Shown one piece after another: positions 10,208 to 20,914 of a stretch of 64,000 bases of DNA. The stretch lies in NCBI RefSeq assembly GCF_001753245.1, contig NZ_CP017415.1:3466040-3530039 (forward strand). Direction: 5' to 3'. The notes below the pieces were generated by a model that was given only the letters and a program-made list of their open reading frames with translations, ran no database searches and was not told where the DNA came from. The translations under genes and the position numbers were made by a program. The stretch is from Acidihalobacter yilgarnensis (GTDB lineage Bacteria > Pseudomonadota > Gammaproteobacteria > DSM-5130 > Acidihalobacteraceae). How positions within the stretch are numbered: the stretch's first letter is position 1; every line of letters begins with the position of its first letter.

Positions 10208-11140
10208 ATGGAACTCATCCGCGGCGAACACAACCTGCGACCGCAGCATCGAGGCTGCGTCGCGACCATCGGCAACTTCGATGGCGTGCATCTCGGGCAT
10301 CAGGCCATCCTGGACCAGCTCAGGCATGAAGCCGCTGTCCGTGGCCTGCCCAGCCTCGTCATCACCTTCGAGCCCCTGCCGCACGAATTCTTCCGTGGCG
10401 CCAGCGCACCAGCACGCCTGACCGGCCTGCGCGAGCGCCTGCGCCAATTCGCCCTTCACGGCATCGACCGCGTCCTGCTACTACGCTTCGACCAGCATCT
10501 GGCCGACCTTGAAGCCAACCGCTTCGTCGAGCGCATTCTCGTCGAAAGACTTGGCATCCGCGCCATGTTGGTCGGCGATGACTTCCGCTTCGGGCGCGAC
10601 CGCGCAGGCGACTTCGCCAGCTTGCGTCAGGCCGGCGAAGATCACGTCTTCGAGGTTATCCGCCGCGAGACCTACGACCTCGGCGGCGAGCGCGTCAGCA
10701 GTACACGCATACGCCAAGCACTTGCCGCGAGCGACCTCGATACCGCACGCGAACTGCTCGGCCGCCCCTATACCCTGAGCGGACGGGTACGCCACGGAGA
10801 CGCCCGTGGCCGCACCATCGGCTTTCCTACCGCCAACATCGCCCTGCCCACCGGACACAGCCCGTTGCGTGGCGTCTTTGCCGTCACCGTCACCTCCGAG
10901 GAGGGACTCAGCGCCAACGGTGTCGCCAACATCGGCACCCGCCCGACGGTGGACGGTTTGCACGCACTGCTGGAGGTGCATGTACTGGCCTTCGACGGCA
11001 ACCTGTACCACCAGCACCTATGCGTGGCCCTGCAACGCAAGATCCGCGATGAGCAACGCTTCGAATCCCTGGACGCCCTGGTCCACCAAATACGCCGAGA
11101 CGCCAGCCTCGCTGAAGCGCTGCTGGCGCAAACCTCCTGA
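10208..11140 (+). CDS. ribF: Bifunctional riboflavin kinase/FAD synthetase
   Basis: Makes FMN and then FAD from riboflavin. From ATG 10208 the protein is 310 residues, typical for RibF, and starts MELIRGEHNL. The FAD-synthetase (nucleotidyltransferase) half has ATIGNFDGVHLGHQ and VSSTRIRQAL; the kinase half has GRPYTLSGRVRHGDARGRTIGFPTAN and GVANIGTRPTV. It is followed by ileS after 24 nt and lspA, the conserved ribF-ileS-lspA operon. Supply of FAD is relevant to the many flavoproteins here. Confidence 0.96.
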   Translation: MELIRGEHNLRPQHRGCVATIGNFDGVHLGHQAILDQLRHEAAVRGLPSLVITFEPLPHEFFRGASAPARLTGLRERLRQFALHGIDRVLLLRFDQHLADLEANRFVERILVERLGIRAMLVGDDFRFGRDRAGDFASLRQAGEDHVFEVIRRETYDLGGERVSSTRIRQALAASDLDTARELLGRPYTLSGRVRHGDARGRTIGFPTANIALPTGHSPLRGVFAVTVTSEEGLSANGVANIGTRPTVDGLHALLEVHVLAFDGNLYHQHLCVALQRKIRDEQRFESLDALVHQIRRDASLAEALLAQTS

Positions 11141-11164
11141 AACGACGACAACCGGCAGATACCC

Positions 11165-14005
11165 GTGACCGATTACAAACAAACGCTCAATCTCCCGAGC
11201 ACCGACTTCCCCATGCGCGGCGACCTCGCCCGGCGCGAGCCCGAAACCCTCGCACGTTGGGCCGAGTTGGACATTTATCATCGGCTGCGCAAGGAACGCG
11301 CGGGACGCGAGCGTTTCATCCTGCACGATGGCCCGCCCTACGCCAACGGCGATATTCATATCGGCCACGCGGTGAACAAGGTCCTAAAAGACATCATCGT
11401 CAAGAGCCGTAGCCTCGACGGCCTCGACGCGCCCTACGTGCCCGGCTGGGACTGCCACGGCTTGCCCATCGAACACAAGGTGGAGCAGACCGTCGGCAAG
11501 GTGGGCGAGGGCATCGACCCGACCGCCTTCCGCAAGGCCTGCCGCGAATACGCCGCCGGCCAGATCGAGGGTCAGCGACGCGACTTCAAGCGCCTGGGGA
11601 TCATCGGCGACTGGGATGCGCCTTATCTGACCATGAACTTCCGCACCGAGGCCGACATCATCCGCGCCCTCGGCCGCACCATAGCGCGTGGCCATGTGAT
11701 CAAGGGTTACAAGCCGGTGCACTGGTGCGTGGACTGCGGCTCGGCGCTGGCCGAGGCCGAGGTCGAATACGAAGACAAAACCTCGCCGGCGATCGACGTT
11801 CGCTTCACCGTCGTCGATCCCGAAGGCTTGCTCGCGCGCTGCGAAACCGAGGGCACGGGCTCCGGCCCCCTGTCGGTGGTCATCTGGACCACCACACCGT
11901 GGACCCTGCCGGCCAACCAGGCCGTGGCCCTGCACGCCGAACTGGAATACGCAGTGATCGACTGCAAGGGTCCGAACGGCCAAGAACGCCTGCTGCTGGC
12001 CACCGAGCTCGCCGAATCCGCCCTACAGCGCTGGGGCATCGAGACCTGGCACATCGTCGCCCGCTGCCGCGGCGCCGACTTGGAACATCTGCGACTACGT
12101 CACCCCTTCATCGAGCGCGAGGTACCGATTATCCTCGGCGAGCACGTCACCCTCGACGCCGGTACCGGCGCCGTGCACACCGCTCCCGGCCATGGCCAAG
12201 AGGACTACGTCGCCGGCCTTCGCTACGGGCTCGATGCCGATCATCCCGTTGGCTCCGATGGACGCTTCCGTGAGGGCACACCGTATTTCGCGGGCGAACG
12301 CGTATTCGAGGCCAACACTCACGTCATCGAGGTGCTGCGCGAGCGCGGCGCGCTGATGCATGCCGAAAAGCTGCGCCACAGCTACCCGCATTGCTGGCGC
12401 CACAAGACCCCGCTGATCTTCCGCGCCACGCCACAGTGGTTCATCAGCATGGACAAAGAAGGGCTTCGTCAGACCGCGCTCGACGCCTTGCCCGACATCC
12501 AGTTCACGCCCGAATGGGGCCGCGACCGTCTCGCCGGCATGGTGGCCAACCGCCCCGACTGGTGCATCTCCCGCCAGCGCAACTGGGGCGTGCCGCTGGC
12601 CCTGTTCGTGCACCGCGAAACTGGGGCGCTGCACCCCGATACCCCGCGCCTGGTCGAGGCCGTCGCCGAACGCGTCGAGCAAAGCGGCGTGGACGCTTGG
12701 TTCGACCTTGATGCCACCGACATCCTCGGGGCCGAAGCCAGCGACTACGAAAAGGTCACCGACATCCTTGACGTGTGGTTCGACTCCGGCACCACCCACG
12801 CCAGCGTGCTCGACCGCCGCCCCGAACTGGGCTTTCCCGCGAACCTCTATCTCGAAGGCTCCGATCAGCACCGCGGCTGGTTCCAGTCCTCGCTGCTCGC
12901 TTCTGTAGCGATGCGCGGCGTTGCGCCCTACCGCGGCGTGCTCACCCACGGCTTCACCGTGGACGAGAAGGGCCGCAAGATGTCCAAGTCGCTCGGCAAT
13001 ACGGTCTCGCCGCAAAAGCTGTTCAATAGCCTTGGCGCGGACATCATCCGTTTGTGGGTTGCCTCCGGCGACTACCGCCGCGAGATCGCCGTCTCCGACG
13101 AAATCCTCAAGCGGATGTCCGACGCCTACCGGCGCATCCGCAACACCGCGCGCTTCCTGCTCGCCAACCTCGTCGGTTTCGACCCGACCACCAATCTCAT
13201 CGCGCCCGCGGATCTGCTGCCGTTGGATGCCTGGATCTGCAGCCGCGCCGCCGCCCTGCAGACCGAGTTGCGCGAAGCCTATACACGCTACGAATTCCAC
13301 CTGATCTACCAGAAGGTACACAACTTCTGCTCGGTCGAGCTGGGCTCGCTGTATCTCGACATCATCAAGGACCGCCAGTACACCACCCAGGCGGACAGTC
13401 TGGCGCGGCGCTCGGCGCAGACCGCGCTATATCACCTCGCCGAGGCACTACCGCGCTGGCTAGCGCCGATTCTGAGCTTCACGGCAGACGAAATCTGGCG
13501 TCACCTGCCGGGTGAGCGTGCCGAATCCGTCCTGCTCGCCACTTGGTATGAATTCCCGGCGGGGCTGGCAGACGGCAGCGTGCTGCCCGCGGCCATGGGA
13601 CCGGATTACTGGGAGGCAGTGATCGAGGTGCGCGAGATCGTCAACAAGACCCTCGAAACCTTGCGCAAGGACGGGGCCATCGGCGCCAATCTCGATGCCG
13701 AGGTCACCTTGTTCTGTGGCGAACGGACCGCCGACCTGCTCGAACGTCTTGGCGAGGAACTGCGCTTCGTGCTCATCACCTCCGAGGCAACCGTCAGTCG
13801 TGCGCAGGCCCCCGCCGAGGCCACAGCCCAAGCGCTCGCCAACGGCGAAACGCTGCACCTGCTCGCCATCGGCAGCGCCCACACCAAGTGCTCGCGATGC
13901 TGGCACCACCGGGCCGATGTCGGCACCGATACAACCCACCCAGAATTGTGCGGCCGCTGTATCGAAAACATCGCCGGCAGCGGCGAGACTCGGCACTTCG
14001 CATGA
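11165..14005 (+). CDS. ileS: Isoleucyl-tRNA synthetase
   Basis: Class I aminoacyl-tRNA synthetase charging tRNA-Ile. The 946-residue protein starts at GTG and shows the HIGH motif ([10 protein letters not shown]), the class I editing domain, the KMSKS loop ([10 protein letters not shown]) and a C-terminal zinc site with CSRCW and CGRC. This architecture is the bacterial eubacterial-type IleRS. Its stop overlaps the lspA start as ATGA, so the two are translationally coupled. Confidence 0.98.
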   Translation: MTDYKQTLNLPSTDFPMRGDLARREPETLARWAELDIYHRLRKERAGRERFILHDGPPYANGDIHIGHAVNKVLKDIIVKSRSLDGLDAPYVPGWDCHGLPIEHKVEQTVGKVGEGIDPTAFRKACREYAAGQIEGQRRDFKRLGIIGDWDAPYLTMNFRTEADIIRALGRTIARGHVIKGYKPVHWCVDCGSALAEAEVEYEDKTSPAIDVRFTVVDPEGLLARCETEGTGSGPLSVVIWTTTPWTLPANQAVALHAELEYAVIDCKGPNGQERLLLATELAESALQRWGIETWHIVARCRGADLEHLRLRHPFIEREVPIILGEHVTLDAGTGAVHTAPGHGQEDYVAGLRYGLDADHPVGSDGRFREGTPYFAGERVFEANTHVIEVLRERGALMHAEKLRHSYPHCWRHKTPLIFRATPQWFISMDKEGLRQTALDALPDIQFTPEWGRDRLAGMVANRPDWCISRQRNWGVPLALFVHRETGALHPDTPRLVEAVAERVEQSGVDAWFDLDATDILGAEASDYEKVTDILDVWFDSGTTHASVLDRRPELGFPANLYLEGSDQHRGWFQSSLLASVAMRGVAPYRGVLTHGFTVDEKGRKMSKSLGNTVSPQKLFNSLGADIIRLWVASGDYRREIAVSDEILKRMSDAYRRIRNTARFLLANLVGFDPTTNLIAPADLLPLDAWICSRAAALQTELREAYTRYEFHLIYQKVHNFCSVELGSLYLDIIKDRQYTTQADSLARRSAQTALYHLAEALPRWLAPILSFTADEIWRHLPGERAESVLLATWYEFPAGLADGSVLPAAMGPDYWEAVIEVREIVNKTLETLRKDGAIGANLDAEVTLFCGERTADLLERLGEELRFVLITSEATVSRAQAPAEATAQALANGETLHLLAIGSAHTKCSRCWHHRADVGTDTTHPELCGRCIENIAGSGETRHFA

Positions 14006-14469
14006 AGCGCCGAGGCCTGCATTGGCTATGGCTGAGCGTAGCCGTCATCGGCTTCGACCAGCTGAGCAAGTGGCTGGCGCTGCAGGGGCTACCCTACGGC
14101 CAGCCCCTGTCGATACTGCCCGGCTTCAACCTCACGTTGGTATTCAACACGGGCGCGGCCTTTAGCATGCTCAGCGGCGCAGGCGGCTGGCAGCGCTGGC
14201 TGTTCATCGCTCTGGCCATGATCGTCGCCGTGACACTGATCACTTGGCTGGCCCGGCTCGGACCACGCGAACGCTGGGCCGGCGCCGCCGTGTCGCTGAT
14301 CCTTGGCGGCGCGCTGAGCAACGCCCTAGACCGCATCCTGCGCGATCACGTGATCGATTTTATCGACGTCTACTATCACCAATGGCACTGGCCGGTCTTC
14401 AACCTGGCGGATTCCGCCATCACCCTAGGCGCGGCCATACTGGTCGCGCGTACGCTATTCCGCCGCTGA
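14002..14469 (+). CDS. lspA: Lipoprotein signal peptidase
   Basis: Aspartic protease of the inner membrane that removes signal peptides from prolipoproteins. From ATG 14002 the product is 155 residues with four hydrophobic segments. Catalytic aspartates are in NALDRIL and NLADSAI, and [10 protein letters not shown] is a conserved family stretch. It overlaps ileS by 4 nt. Confidence 0.96.
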   Translation: MKRRGLHWLWLSVAVIGFDQLSKWLALQGLPYGQPLSILPGFNLTLVFNTGAAFSMLSGAGGWQRWLFIALAMIVAVTLITWLARLGPRERWAGAAVSLILGGALSNALDRILRDHVIDFIDVYYHQWHWPVFNLADSAITLGAAILVARTLFRR

Positions 14470-14509
14470 ATCACCGGGCCGGTTTGCCCGCCCTGAAGGC
14501 CTGAATCCC

Positions 14510-15043
14510 ATGCTGATCCTGTTCAACAAGCCCTACGGCATACTGCCGCAGTTCACCGACGACGGCGGTCGACCGACCTTGGCCGAGTTCATCCCGGTAC
14601 CCGACGTCTACGCTGCCGGCCGTCTCGACCGCGACAGCGAAGGCCTGCTGCTGCTGACCGACGACGGCGCACTGCAACACCGCATCACCGATCCCGCGAA
14701 CGAAATGAGCAAGGCCTACTGGGTGCAGGTCGAAGGTGAGCCGGACGATATGGCCCTGGAAGCCCTGCGCAACGGCGTCGAACTGCGCGACGGGCCCACG
14801 CGTCCCGCCAAGGTCAGTCGGATCGAGGAACCACCTACGCTGTGGCCCAGACAGCCACCGATTCGTACGCGCCGGGCCATTCCCACCCGCTGGCTGCTGC
14901 TCAGCCTCAGCGAAGGGCGTAACCGCCAAGTGCGTCGCATGACCGCCGCGGTTGGTCACCCGACCCTACGTCTGATCCGCTACCGCATCGGTTCGTGGAC
15001 CCTCGACGGTCTCGCTTCCGGCGAGTGGCGCGAACAAACCTGA
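14510..15043 (+). CDS. rluE: 23S rRNA pseudouridine synthase (RluE type)
   Basis: Isomerises uridine to pseudouridine in 23S rRNA. The 177-residue protein lacks an S4 domain and is a compact RsuA/RluB/E/F-type enzyme. The catalytic Asp is in [19 protein letters not shown] and the C-terminal signature is [18 protein letters not shown]. Length and the [10 protein letters not shown] start fit RluE. A hairpin terminator follows directly. Confidence 0.9.
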   Translation: MLILFNKPYGILPQFTDDGGRPTLAEFIPVPDVYAAGRLDRDSEGLLLLTDDGALQHRITDPANEMSKAYWVQVEGEPDDMALEALRNGVELRDGPTRPAKVSRIEEPPTLWPRQPPIRTRRAIPTRWLLLSLSEGRNRQVRRMTAAVGHPTLRLIRYRIGSWTLDGLASGEWREQT

Positions 15044-15047
15044 TCGA

Positions 15048-15076
15048 CGATGGTACGCAATATCTGCGTACCATCG
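15048..15076. terminator. Terminator between rluE and glcF
   Basis: A perfect 12-bp stem (CGATGGTACGCA / TGCGTACCATCG) with a 5-nt loop lies 4 nt after the rluE stop and 8 nt before the end of the convergent glcF. It lacks a U tract but can act on both strands. Confidence 0.6.
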
Positions 15077-15083
15077 GGCAAGT

Positions 15084-16301
15084 CTAGTGGGGTGGCGTAG
15101 GATCCAGCAGCTCGATCCAATGATGGACCGGCGTCGTGCTGGCCTGCTGCAGATGCAACTGGCAACCAATGTTGGCGCTGACGATCACCTCCGGCTCGCC
15201 TGCCGACAACGCCTTAAGTTTGTTGGCGCGCAACTCCTGCGAAAGTGCCGGCTGCAGCAACGAATAGGTGCCAGCAGAACCACAGCACAAGTGTCCATCA
15301 GCGACCGGGCACAACTCGTAACCAAGTTCGCCCAGTAAGCCCTCGACCGAGCCGCGCTGACGTTGCCCATGCTGCAGTGTGCACGGTGCGTGAAAGGCCA
15401 CACGCCGGCCGGCCCCGCGCGGCAGGGCAGACAGGTCCTCGGCTGCCAGCACCTCGGCCAGATCGCGCGTCAATGCGCTCACGCGGGCAGCCTTTTCGGC
15501 GTAGACCGGGTCTTCACGCAACAACTCGCCATATTCCTTGACCACCAGCCCGCAGCCGCTGGCGGTCATCACCAGCGCCTCTGCGCCACGTTCGATCCAC
15601 GGCCACCAGGCATCGATGTTACGGCGCGCCTGATTGAGACCTTCTTCGTGAGCATTGAGGTGGTAGCTGACCGCGCCGCAGCAACCCTGGCCTTGCGGGC
15701 GTTCCAAGCGAATACCCAGCTGATCGAGTACCCGCGCGGCGGCCGCATTGGTTGCCGGCGCCGCCGCCGGCTGCACACAGCCGTCGAGCACCAGCATGAT
15801 GCGCGTATGTGTACTCATCGGCCATATCCCCGCCGGACGTCGCGGCGGCAGAGCCGCGCGCGCGCGGCGCGGCAGCACCGGTGCGAACAATCGCCCCACG
15901 CGCAGCAGCGCGGCAAAGCGTGGCGTATACGGCAATACCTGACGCAGCCCCCAACGGAACAACTGCGCACGCCAGTTTCGCGGTTGCTGGCGCTCGATAA
16001 CGGCGCGGCCGATCTCGGCCAAGCGCGCATAACGCACGCCCGAGGGACAGGTCGTCTCGCAGGAACGGCATTGCAGGCAACGGTCCAGGTGTAGCTGTGT
16101 CGTCGCGCTGGCCTGCTCCCCTTCCAGTACTTGCTTAATCTGGTAGATGCGGCCGCGCGGACCGTCGAGTTCATCGCCCAGCAATTGGTAGGTCGGACAG
16201 GTCGCGTTGCAAAAGCCGCAATGGACGCAGGTACGCAGAATCGATTCGGCCTCGCGACCTTCGGCGGTTTCCAGCAGCGCTTGGCTCAAATGGGTTTGCA
16301 T
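15084..16301 (-). CDS. glcF: Glycolate oxidase iron-sulfur subunit GlcF
   Basis: Electron-transfer subunit of membrane-associated glycolate dehydrogenase (GlcDEF). From ATG 16301 it has 405 residues, the family length. Two [4Fe-4S] motifs appear: CVHCGFCNATCP near residue 25 and CLQCRSCETTCP near residue 75. Two CCG-type domains (QGCCGAVSYH, LCCGSAGTYS) follow. It is third in a glcD-glcE-glcF operon. In an autotroph the complex would oxidise glycolate from the oxygenase reaction of RuBisCO; that application is inference. Confidence 0.95.
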   Translation of the reverse strand: MQTHLSQALLETAEGREAESILRTCVHCGFCNATCPTYQLLGDELDGPRGRIYQIKQVLEGEQASATTQLHLDRCLQCRSCETTCPSGVRYARLAEIGRAVIERQQPRNWRAQLFRWGLRQVLPYTPRFAALLRVGRLFAPVLPRRARAALPPRRPAGIWPMSTHTRIMLVLDGCVQPAAAPATNAAAARVLDQLGIRLERPQGQGCCGAVSYHLNAHEEGLNQARRNIDAWWPWIERGAEALVMTASGCGLVVKEYGELLREDPVYAEKAARVSALTRDLAEVLAAEDLSALPRGAGRRVAFHAPCTLQHGQRQRGSVEGLLGELGYELCPVADGHLCCGSAGTYSLLQPALSQELRANKLKALSAGEPEVIVSANIGCQLHLQQASTTPVHHWIELLDPTPPH

Positions 16302-16332
16302 GGCTTTCCGTTCGCTTAGAGTGTGCCGTCGT

Positions 16333-17397
16333 TCAGGCTTGCGGATACAGCGGGTGACCCGCGTTGAGAATGCCGGCCGGATCCAGTGCCGCCTTGAGGC
16401 GACGGTGCAGCGCCAATACCATCGGCGCCAGCGGTTGATAGCGCGGCGCGTCGGCCTCGCCGCGCCACAGCGTCGCATGCCCGCCGGCACGCACCGCCGC
16501 TTGACGTACCATTGCGGCATCCGCGTCGCCGGCATACCAGCGCTGCGCACCCGCCCAGTCGACCAACCAGTTCCCAGGCAGCTCGATGGGCGCCGCGCTC
16601 GATGCCACGCTCAACCGCCAGAGACGTCCGGGGTGACGGAAAAAGGCATGCTCATGCTCGCGCAGACGATGCCAAAAGTCCGCGCCATCTTCCACCGGCT
16701 CTCCGCCGATGCGCCGCTGGGCGGCGCGCAGCGCAGTCTCCGAACCCGATAAACGCAGATAGACGCATGCCCCGTCGTAGGCCCCGGCGGATAACGGCAA
16801 CGGCTGCCCCGCCCAGGTATTGAGCTGACGAATGGCCTCCTCTGGCGACAGCTCTTGACGCAAGGTCAATTCGGCCGGCGGGCGCGGCAATATCTTCATG
16901 CTCGCATCAAGTAACACGCCGAGGGTGCCATGGCTGCCAGCCATGAGGCGCGAGAGATCGTAACCGGCCACGTTCTTCATCACCTCGCCACCGAAGCGCA
17001 GCATTTCGCCGCGACCGTTGATGATGCGCGTGCCCAACAAAAAATCCCGTGCCGCGCCGGCGAACGGCCGACGTGGGCCGGACAGATTCATCGCCAGGGT
17101 TCCGCCGAGGGTTGCCGTCGGGCCGAAGCGCGGCGGCTCAAAGGGCAGCATTTGCCCGTGTGCGGCCAACACAGCTTCGATCTCGGCGATGGGCGTGCCG
17201 GCGCGCGCCGTGATGACCAGCTCCACGGGCTCGTAATGCACGATACCGCGATGCCCCCCGATGTCCAGCACGTCGGTCGCTTCGGCCTGCCCCAGAAAGG
17301 CCTTGCTGCCACCGCCCACAATGCGCAGGCCACGGCCCGTGTCGACGGCCTCGCTCACCTGTTCCGTGAGCACCGCGGCAATATCCCGCTCTTCCAT
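16333..17397 (-). CDS. glcE: Glycolate oxidase FAD-binding subunit GlcE
   Basis: Second flavin subunit of glycolate dehydrogenase. The 354-residue protein has a FAD_binding_4-type domain with PFEPPRFGPTATLGGTLAMN and LSGPRRPFAGAARDF, and a shorter C-terminal cap than GlcD. Its ATG directly follows the glcD TAG (TAGATG), implying coupled translation. glcF starts 31 nt downstream. Confidence 0.95.
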   Translation of the reverse strand: MEERDIAAVLTEQVSEAVDTGRGLRIVGGGSKAFLGQAEATDVLDIGGHRGIVHYEPVELVITARAGTPIAEIEAVLAAHGQMLPFEPPRFGPTATLGGTLAMNLSGPRRPFAGAARDFLLGTRIINGRGEMLRFGGEVMKNVAGYDLSRLMAGSHGTLGVLLDASMKILPRPPAELTLRQELSPEEAIRQLNTWAGQPLPLSAGAYDGACVYLRLSGSETALRAAQRRIGGEPVEDGADFWHRLREHEHAFFRHPGRLWRLSVASSAAPIELPGNWLVDWAGAQRWYAGDADAAMVRQAAVRAGGHATLWRGEADAPRYQPLAPMVLALHRRLKAALDPAGILNAGHPLYPQA

Positions 17398-18888
17398 CTA
17401 GAAGCGCTCCAGTTCAGGAAAGGCGAGAGCACCGCCGTGCACGTGCATCGCACCGAACTCGGCGCAACGCTGCAGTGTAGGGACCGCCTTGCCGGGATTG
17501 AGCAGACCGGCCTCGTCGAAGGCCGCCTTCACTGCGTGAAACTGCGTCAACTCGGCACTGCCGAACTGTACGCACATTTGATTGATCTTCTCCACGCCAA
17601 CGCCGTGCTCGCCTGTCACCGTGCCACCAACCGCAACGCACAGCTCCAGAATACGCCCGCCGAATTCCTCGGTGCGATCCAATTCGCCCGGCACATTGGC
17701 GTCGTAGAGAATCAGTGGGTGCAGATTGCCATCGCCGGCATGGAATACATTGGCCACACGCAAACCATATTCCCGACTGAGCGCGGCAATACCGTCGAGC
17801 ACTTCGGGCAGGCGACTGCGCGGAATGGTGCCGTCCATGCAGTAGTAGTCCGGCGATAGACGGCCCACCGCAGGAAACGCCGCCTTGCGGCCGTGCCACA
17901 TCCGCTGACGCTCGGCCTCGTCCTGCGCCGTGCGTAGGCTGGTCGCCCCGGCCTTGCCCAGCAGATCGTGAATCTGCAGCAATTGATCGGAGACCTCTTC
18001 ATTGGTCCCGTCCAGCTCGCATAACAGAATCGCAGCCGCGTCGCGTGGATAACCCGCATGCACGAAATCCTCCGCCGCCGAGATGGCGAAGCTGTCCATC
18101 ATCTCAAGCCCTGCAGGCACGATACCCGCCGCAATGATCGCGCCGACCGCGGCGCCCGCAATAGCCACGTCGTCGAACCCAGCCATGACCACCTGCGCAC
18201 GCTCAGGCACCGGCAATAACCGAACGGTGATCTCCACGATCACACCGAGCATGCCTTCCGATCCGTGCATCAGCGCCAGCAGGTCGTAACCCGGTGCATC
18301 GAGCGCATCCCCACCCAGTGTGATGCGCTCGCCCTCGACGGTGACCACTTCGAGACGCAGCACGTTGTGTACGGTCAAGCCGTACTTGAGGCAGTGCACA
18401 CCACCTGCATTCTCGGCAACGTTACCGCCGATGCTGCAAGCGATCTGCGAGGAAGGGTCCGGGGCGTAATAGAGGCCATGGGGCCGCGCCGCCTCGCTGA
18501 TTGCCAGATTGCGCACACCGGGCTGCACCTGCGCCGTGCGCGCTAGGGTATCGATCTTCAGGATACGATTGAATTTCGCGAGCGACAGAAGGACGCCCTC
18601 GGCATGCGGCAACGCGCCGCCGGAGAGCCCGGTGCCCGCACCGCGAGCCACCACCGGCACGCGGTGCGCGTGACAGACTCGCATCACCGCCTGCACCTGT
18701 TCGACGGTCTCCGGCAAGGCAACCAGCATCGGCAAGCGCCGATAAGCCGTCAGGCCGTCACATTCGTAGGGTCGCCGTTCCTCTTCGCGGACGAGCAGCG
18801 CGCGCGCAGGTATCACCGCGTGTAGCGCTTCGATCAGACGCCTGCGATCCTCGCTATTCCCTGACACATCCTGGATTTGTGCCTCCAA
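17398..18888 (-). CDS. glcD: Glycolate oxidase catalytic subunit GlcD
   Basis: FAD-linked (S)-2-hydroxyacid dehydrogenase subunit that oxidises glycolate to glyoxylate. The 496-residue protein contains VARGAGTGLSGGALPHAEGV for FAD binding, CSIGGNVAENAGG, and the C-terminal HAGDGNLHP and TVTGEHGVGVEKI motifs of the family. The start is TTG with a near-perfect AGGAGG upstream. It is first in the glcDEF operon. No glcC-type GntR regulator is adjacent. Confidence 0.95.
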   Translation of the reverse strand: MEAQIQDVSGNSEDRRRLIEALHAVIPARALLVREEERRPYECDGLTAYRRLPMLVALPETVEQVQAVMRVCHAHRVPVVARGAGTGLSGGALPHAEGVLLSLAKFNRILKIDTLARTAQVQPGVRNLAISEAARPHGLYYAPDPSSQIACSIGGNVAENAGGVHCLKYGLTVHNVLRLEVVTVEGERITLGGDALDAPGYDLLALMHGSEGMLGVIVEITVRLLPVPERAQVVMAGFDDVAIAGAAVGAIIAAGIVPAGLEMMDSFAISAAEDFVHAGYPRDAAAILLCELDGTNEEVSDQLLQIHDLLGKAGATSLRTAQDEAERQRMWHGRKAAFPAVGRLSPDYYCMDGTIPRSRLPEVLDGIAALSREYGLRVANVFHAGDGNLHPLILYDANVPGELDRTEEFGGRILELCVAVGGTVTGEHGVGVEKINQMCVQFGSAELTQFHAVKAAFDEAGLLNPGKAVPTLQRCAEFGAMHVHGGALAFPELERF

Positions 18889-19059
18889 GGATCTCCTCCT
18901 GTCACCCCATCGATAGACGGCGACTGGTGCCGCCGATTTGCGCCGACGAGGGTATCGCCAAGCGCATATGCACCCGAATCGTATCGGGCGACTCGGGTGG
19001 AGGGGCGAGTTTACACGTTGGAGGTATCGATTTTGAATGCACGGTGTCGTTGCCGCGAC

Positions 19060-20316
19060 TCATACCGTGCGGCGGATACCCTCGGGCTTCCAGGCGGGCG
19101 CGATTACGTCATGCAAGGGGACGCGGCCAAGTAGCGACGCGGTTGACATCGCCTGGGTGCCGAAGCGTCGATTGATGCGATCGACGGCACGATTGATCGC
19201 TTGGCGCCTCGGTGCCGCCTGATCTGCGAATAGGTCGAGCTGAATGTCGGCCTGCACCGGGTCGAGCGCGGTGACTTGAACTTGATGCACGCCCTCCCCC
19301 TGCCAAACCTTCTGCAGCACCTGTCGGCACAAGGCGGCAATGGGCTGCCCGTCATCGGTCGGCCTCGGCGTCAGATAACGCCCACCGAGCCAGCCGGCAT
19401 CGGTACGCAAACCGATGAAGAGTTGCTGCGCCTCCAGGCCGTTCCCGCGCAACCGCGCAGCGACCTTCTGCGCCATGTGTTCGAGGTAGTGTTGCAGCAG
19501 TTGGACGTCACGCGTCGCCGGAGGGAGTACCTTGCCGTGGCCCACGCTCTTCGGCGGCGCCATACCGCAACTGACCGGATCTGGGTCTCGCCCCTGGGCC
19601 ATCAGCCAGATACGGCGACCGATATTGCCCCAGCGCTGCGCCAGCACACTCACGGGCAGCCGGCTCATATCGCCACAGGTACGCACACCACGACTGGCGA
19701 GAAAACCGCCAATGCCGCGGCCCACGCCGCACAGCTCGGTGACCGGGACATCATGCAGACGCGCGGCGGTTTCCCAGGGGGAAACCACGGTCAACCCTTC
19801 GGGTTTGTGCTGTTTGGCAGCCCATTTGGCGGTGGTCTTGTCGCCTGCGACACCGACCGAACACGGCAGCCCGGAAACCTCGCGAACCAACCGCTGTACC
19901 TGCCGCGCGATCACCGGTGGCGCACCATGCAAGCGCTGCACGTGGGTCACGTCGAGAAAGGCCTCATCCACCGAGAACACCTCGATGTCCGGGGTGATCG
20001 CCTGCAAGGCGCTCATGATGCGCGCGGACATCTCGGCGTAGCGAGACGAGCGCGCGGTAATCCGGATCAGCGCCGGGCAGCGCTGCCGCGCCTCCGGCAG
20101 GCGCATGCCAGTGTGGATGCCGAAGGCACGCGCTTCGTAGGAGCAGGTGATGATGCAGGTGCCCTGATCGCCGTTGGTGATTGCCACCGGTTTTCCCCTG
20201 AGCGCGGGATCATCGAGCTGTTCGACGGAAGCGAAGAAGGCATTCATATCGATCAGGATGATGGCGCGCGCCCAGCGGCGATCGATGCTTTCGGGCAGTA
20301 CGGTGGGCATTTTCAT
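19060..20316 (-). CDS. dinB: Y-family DNA polymerase (Pol IV/UmuC-like)
   Basis: Error-prone translesion polymerase of the SOS response. The 418-residue product has the Y-family catalytic motifs IILIDMNAFFASVEQ, CSYEARAFGIHTGM and FSVDEAFLDVT, a helix-hairpin-helix thumb (LCGVGRGIGGFLASRGVRTCGD) and a little-finger domain. The family is certain; whether it is closer to DinB or UmuC is less so, because the polymerase is near UmuC length and no UmuD is present. It starts 7 nt after lexA, so the two are co-transcribed and DNA damage should induce both. There is no obvious C-terminal beta-clamp motif. Confidence 0.87.
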   Translation of the reverse strand: MKMPTVLPESIDRRWARAIILIDMNAFFASVEQLDDPALRGKPVAITNGDQGTCIITCSYEARAFGIHTGMRLPEARQRCPALIRITARSSRYAEMSARIMSALQAITPDIEVFSVDEAFLDVTHVQRLHGAPPVIARQVQRLVREVSGLPCSVGVAGDKTTAKWAAKQHKPEGLTVVSPWETAARLHDVPVTELCGVGRGIGGFLASRGVRTCGDMSRLPVSVLAQRWGNIGRRIWLMAQGRDPDPVSCGMAPPKSVGHGKVLPPATRDVQLLQHYLEHMAQKVAARLRGNGLEAQQLFIGLRTDAGWLGGRYLTPRPTDDGQPIAALCRQVLQKVWQGEGVHQVQVTALDPVQADIQLDLFADQAAPRRQAINRAVDRINRRFGTQAMSTASLLGRVPLHDVIAPAWKPEGIRRTV

Positions 20317-20323
20317 GGCGGGT

Positions 20324-20911
20324 CTACCGGTAGCGGCGGAATTGGGCGACCAGCACGCCTTGGATGCGCACCCGTTCGGGGGTGAAATGCATCGGCGCCA
20401 TGTCGACGTTTTCGGGAATCAGCAGCACCTCACCGCCACTGGTGCGACGCAGGCGTTTGAGGGTGGCCTCGTCGTCGTCGATCAGCGCCGCGACAATGTC
20501 GCCGTCGTCGGCACTGTCGCGGCGCTCCATCACCACGTAGTCACCATCGAAGATGCCGGCATCAATCATCGAGTCGCCCTTGACGATCAGTGCGTAACGA
20601 TCCGGCCCCAACAGCAGCGCGCCGAAATCGATGCTGTCCTGCCCCGGAATCGCCTCGATGGGTCGCCCGGCGGCGATGCGCCCGGCCAGCGGCATCGCGT
20701 AGGGTCCTGCCGGGTCCTGCGGGATGCGCAGGCCGCGCCAGCCGGATTCCCGTTCCAACAGCCCCGCCGCCAGCATCGATTGGACATGGTAATGCACCGT
20801 GTTACGGCCGACACCGAGGGTGCTACCGATCTCGGCTAACGTGGGCGAACGCCCATGTCGCGCACTGTGATCACGGATGCACTGGAGGATTTCGTGTTGG
20901 CGCGGATGCAT
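20324..20911 (-). CDS. lexA: LexA-type SOS repressor
   Basis: Repressor that self-cleaves when stimulated by RecA filaments. The 195-residue protein has an N-terminal winged helix (SPTLAEIGSTLGVGRNTVHYH), an Ala-Gly cleavage site in PLAGRIAAG, and the catalytic Ser in KGDSMIDAGI with Lys in EATLKRLRR. The recognition helix differs from E. coli LexA, and the promoter carries GTTC-N7-GTTC boxes instead of CTGT-N8-ACAG. It forms a two-gene operon with the polymerase, so this could be a second, specialised LexA. Confidence 0.92.
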   Translation of the reverse strand: MHPRQHEILQCIRDHSARHGRSPTLAEIGSTLGVGRNTVHYHVQSMLAAGLLERESGWRGLRIPQDPAGPYAMPLAGRIAAGRPIEAIPGQDSIDFGALLLGPDRYALIVKGDSMIDAGIFDGDYVVMERRDSADDGDIVAALIDDDEATLKRLRRTSGGEVLLIPENVDMAPMHFTPERVRIQGVLVAQFRRYR

Positions 20912-20914
20912 GAG

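Noticed and set aside
18889-19059. CACCCGA/TCGGGTG inverted repeat near 18970 upstream of glcD as an operator
   Set aside because: Arms are short and separated by a long loop; no regulator gene is adjacent.
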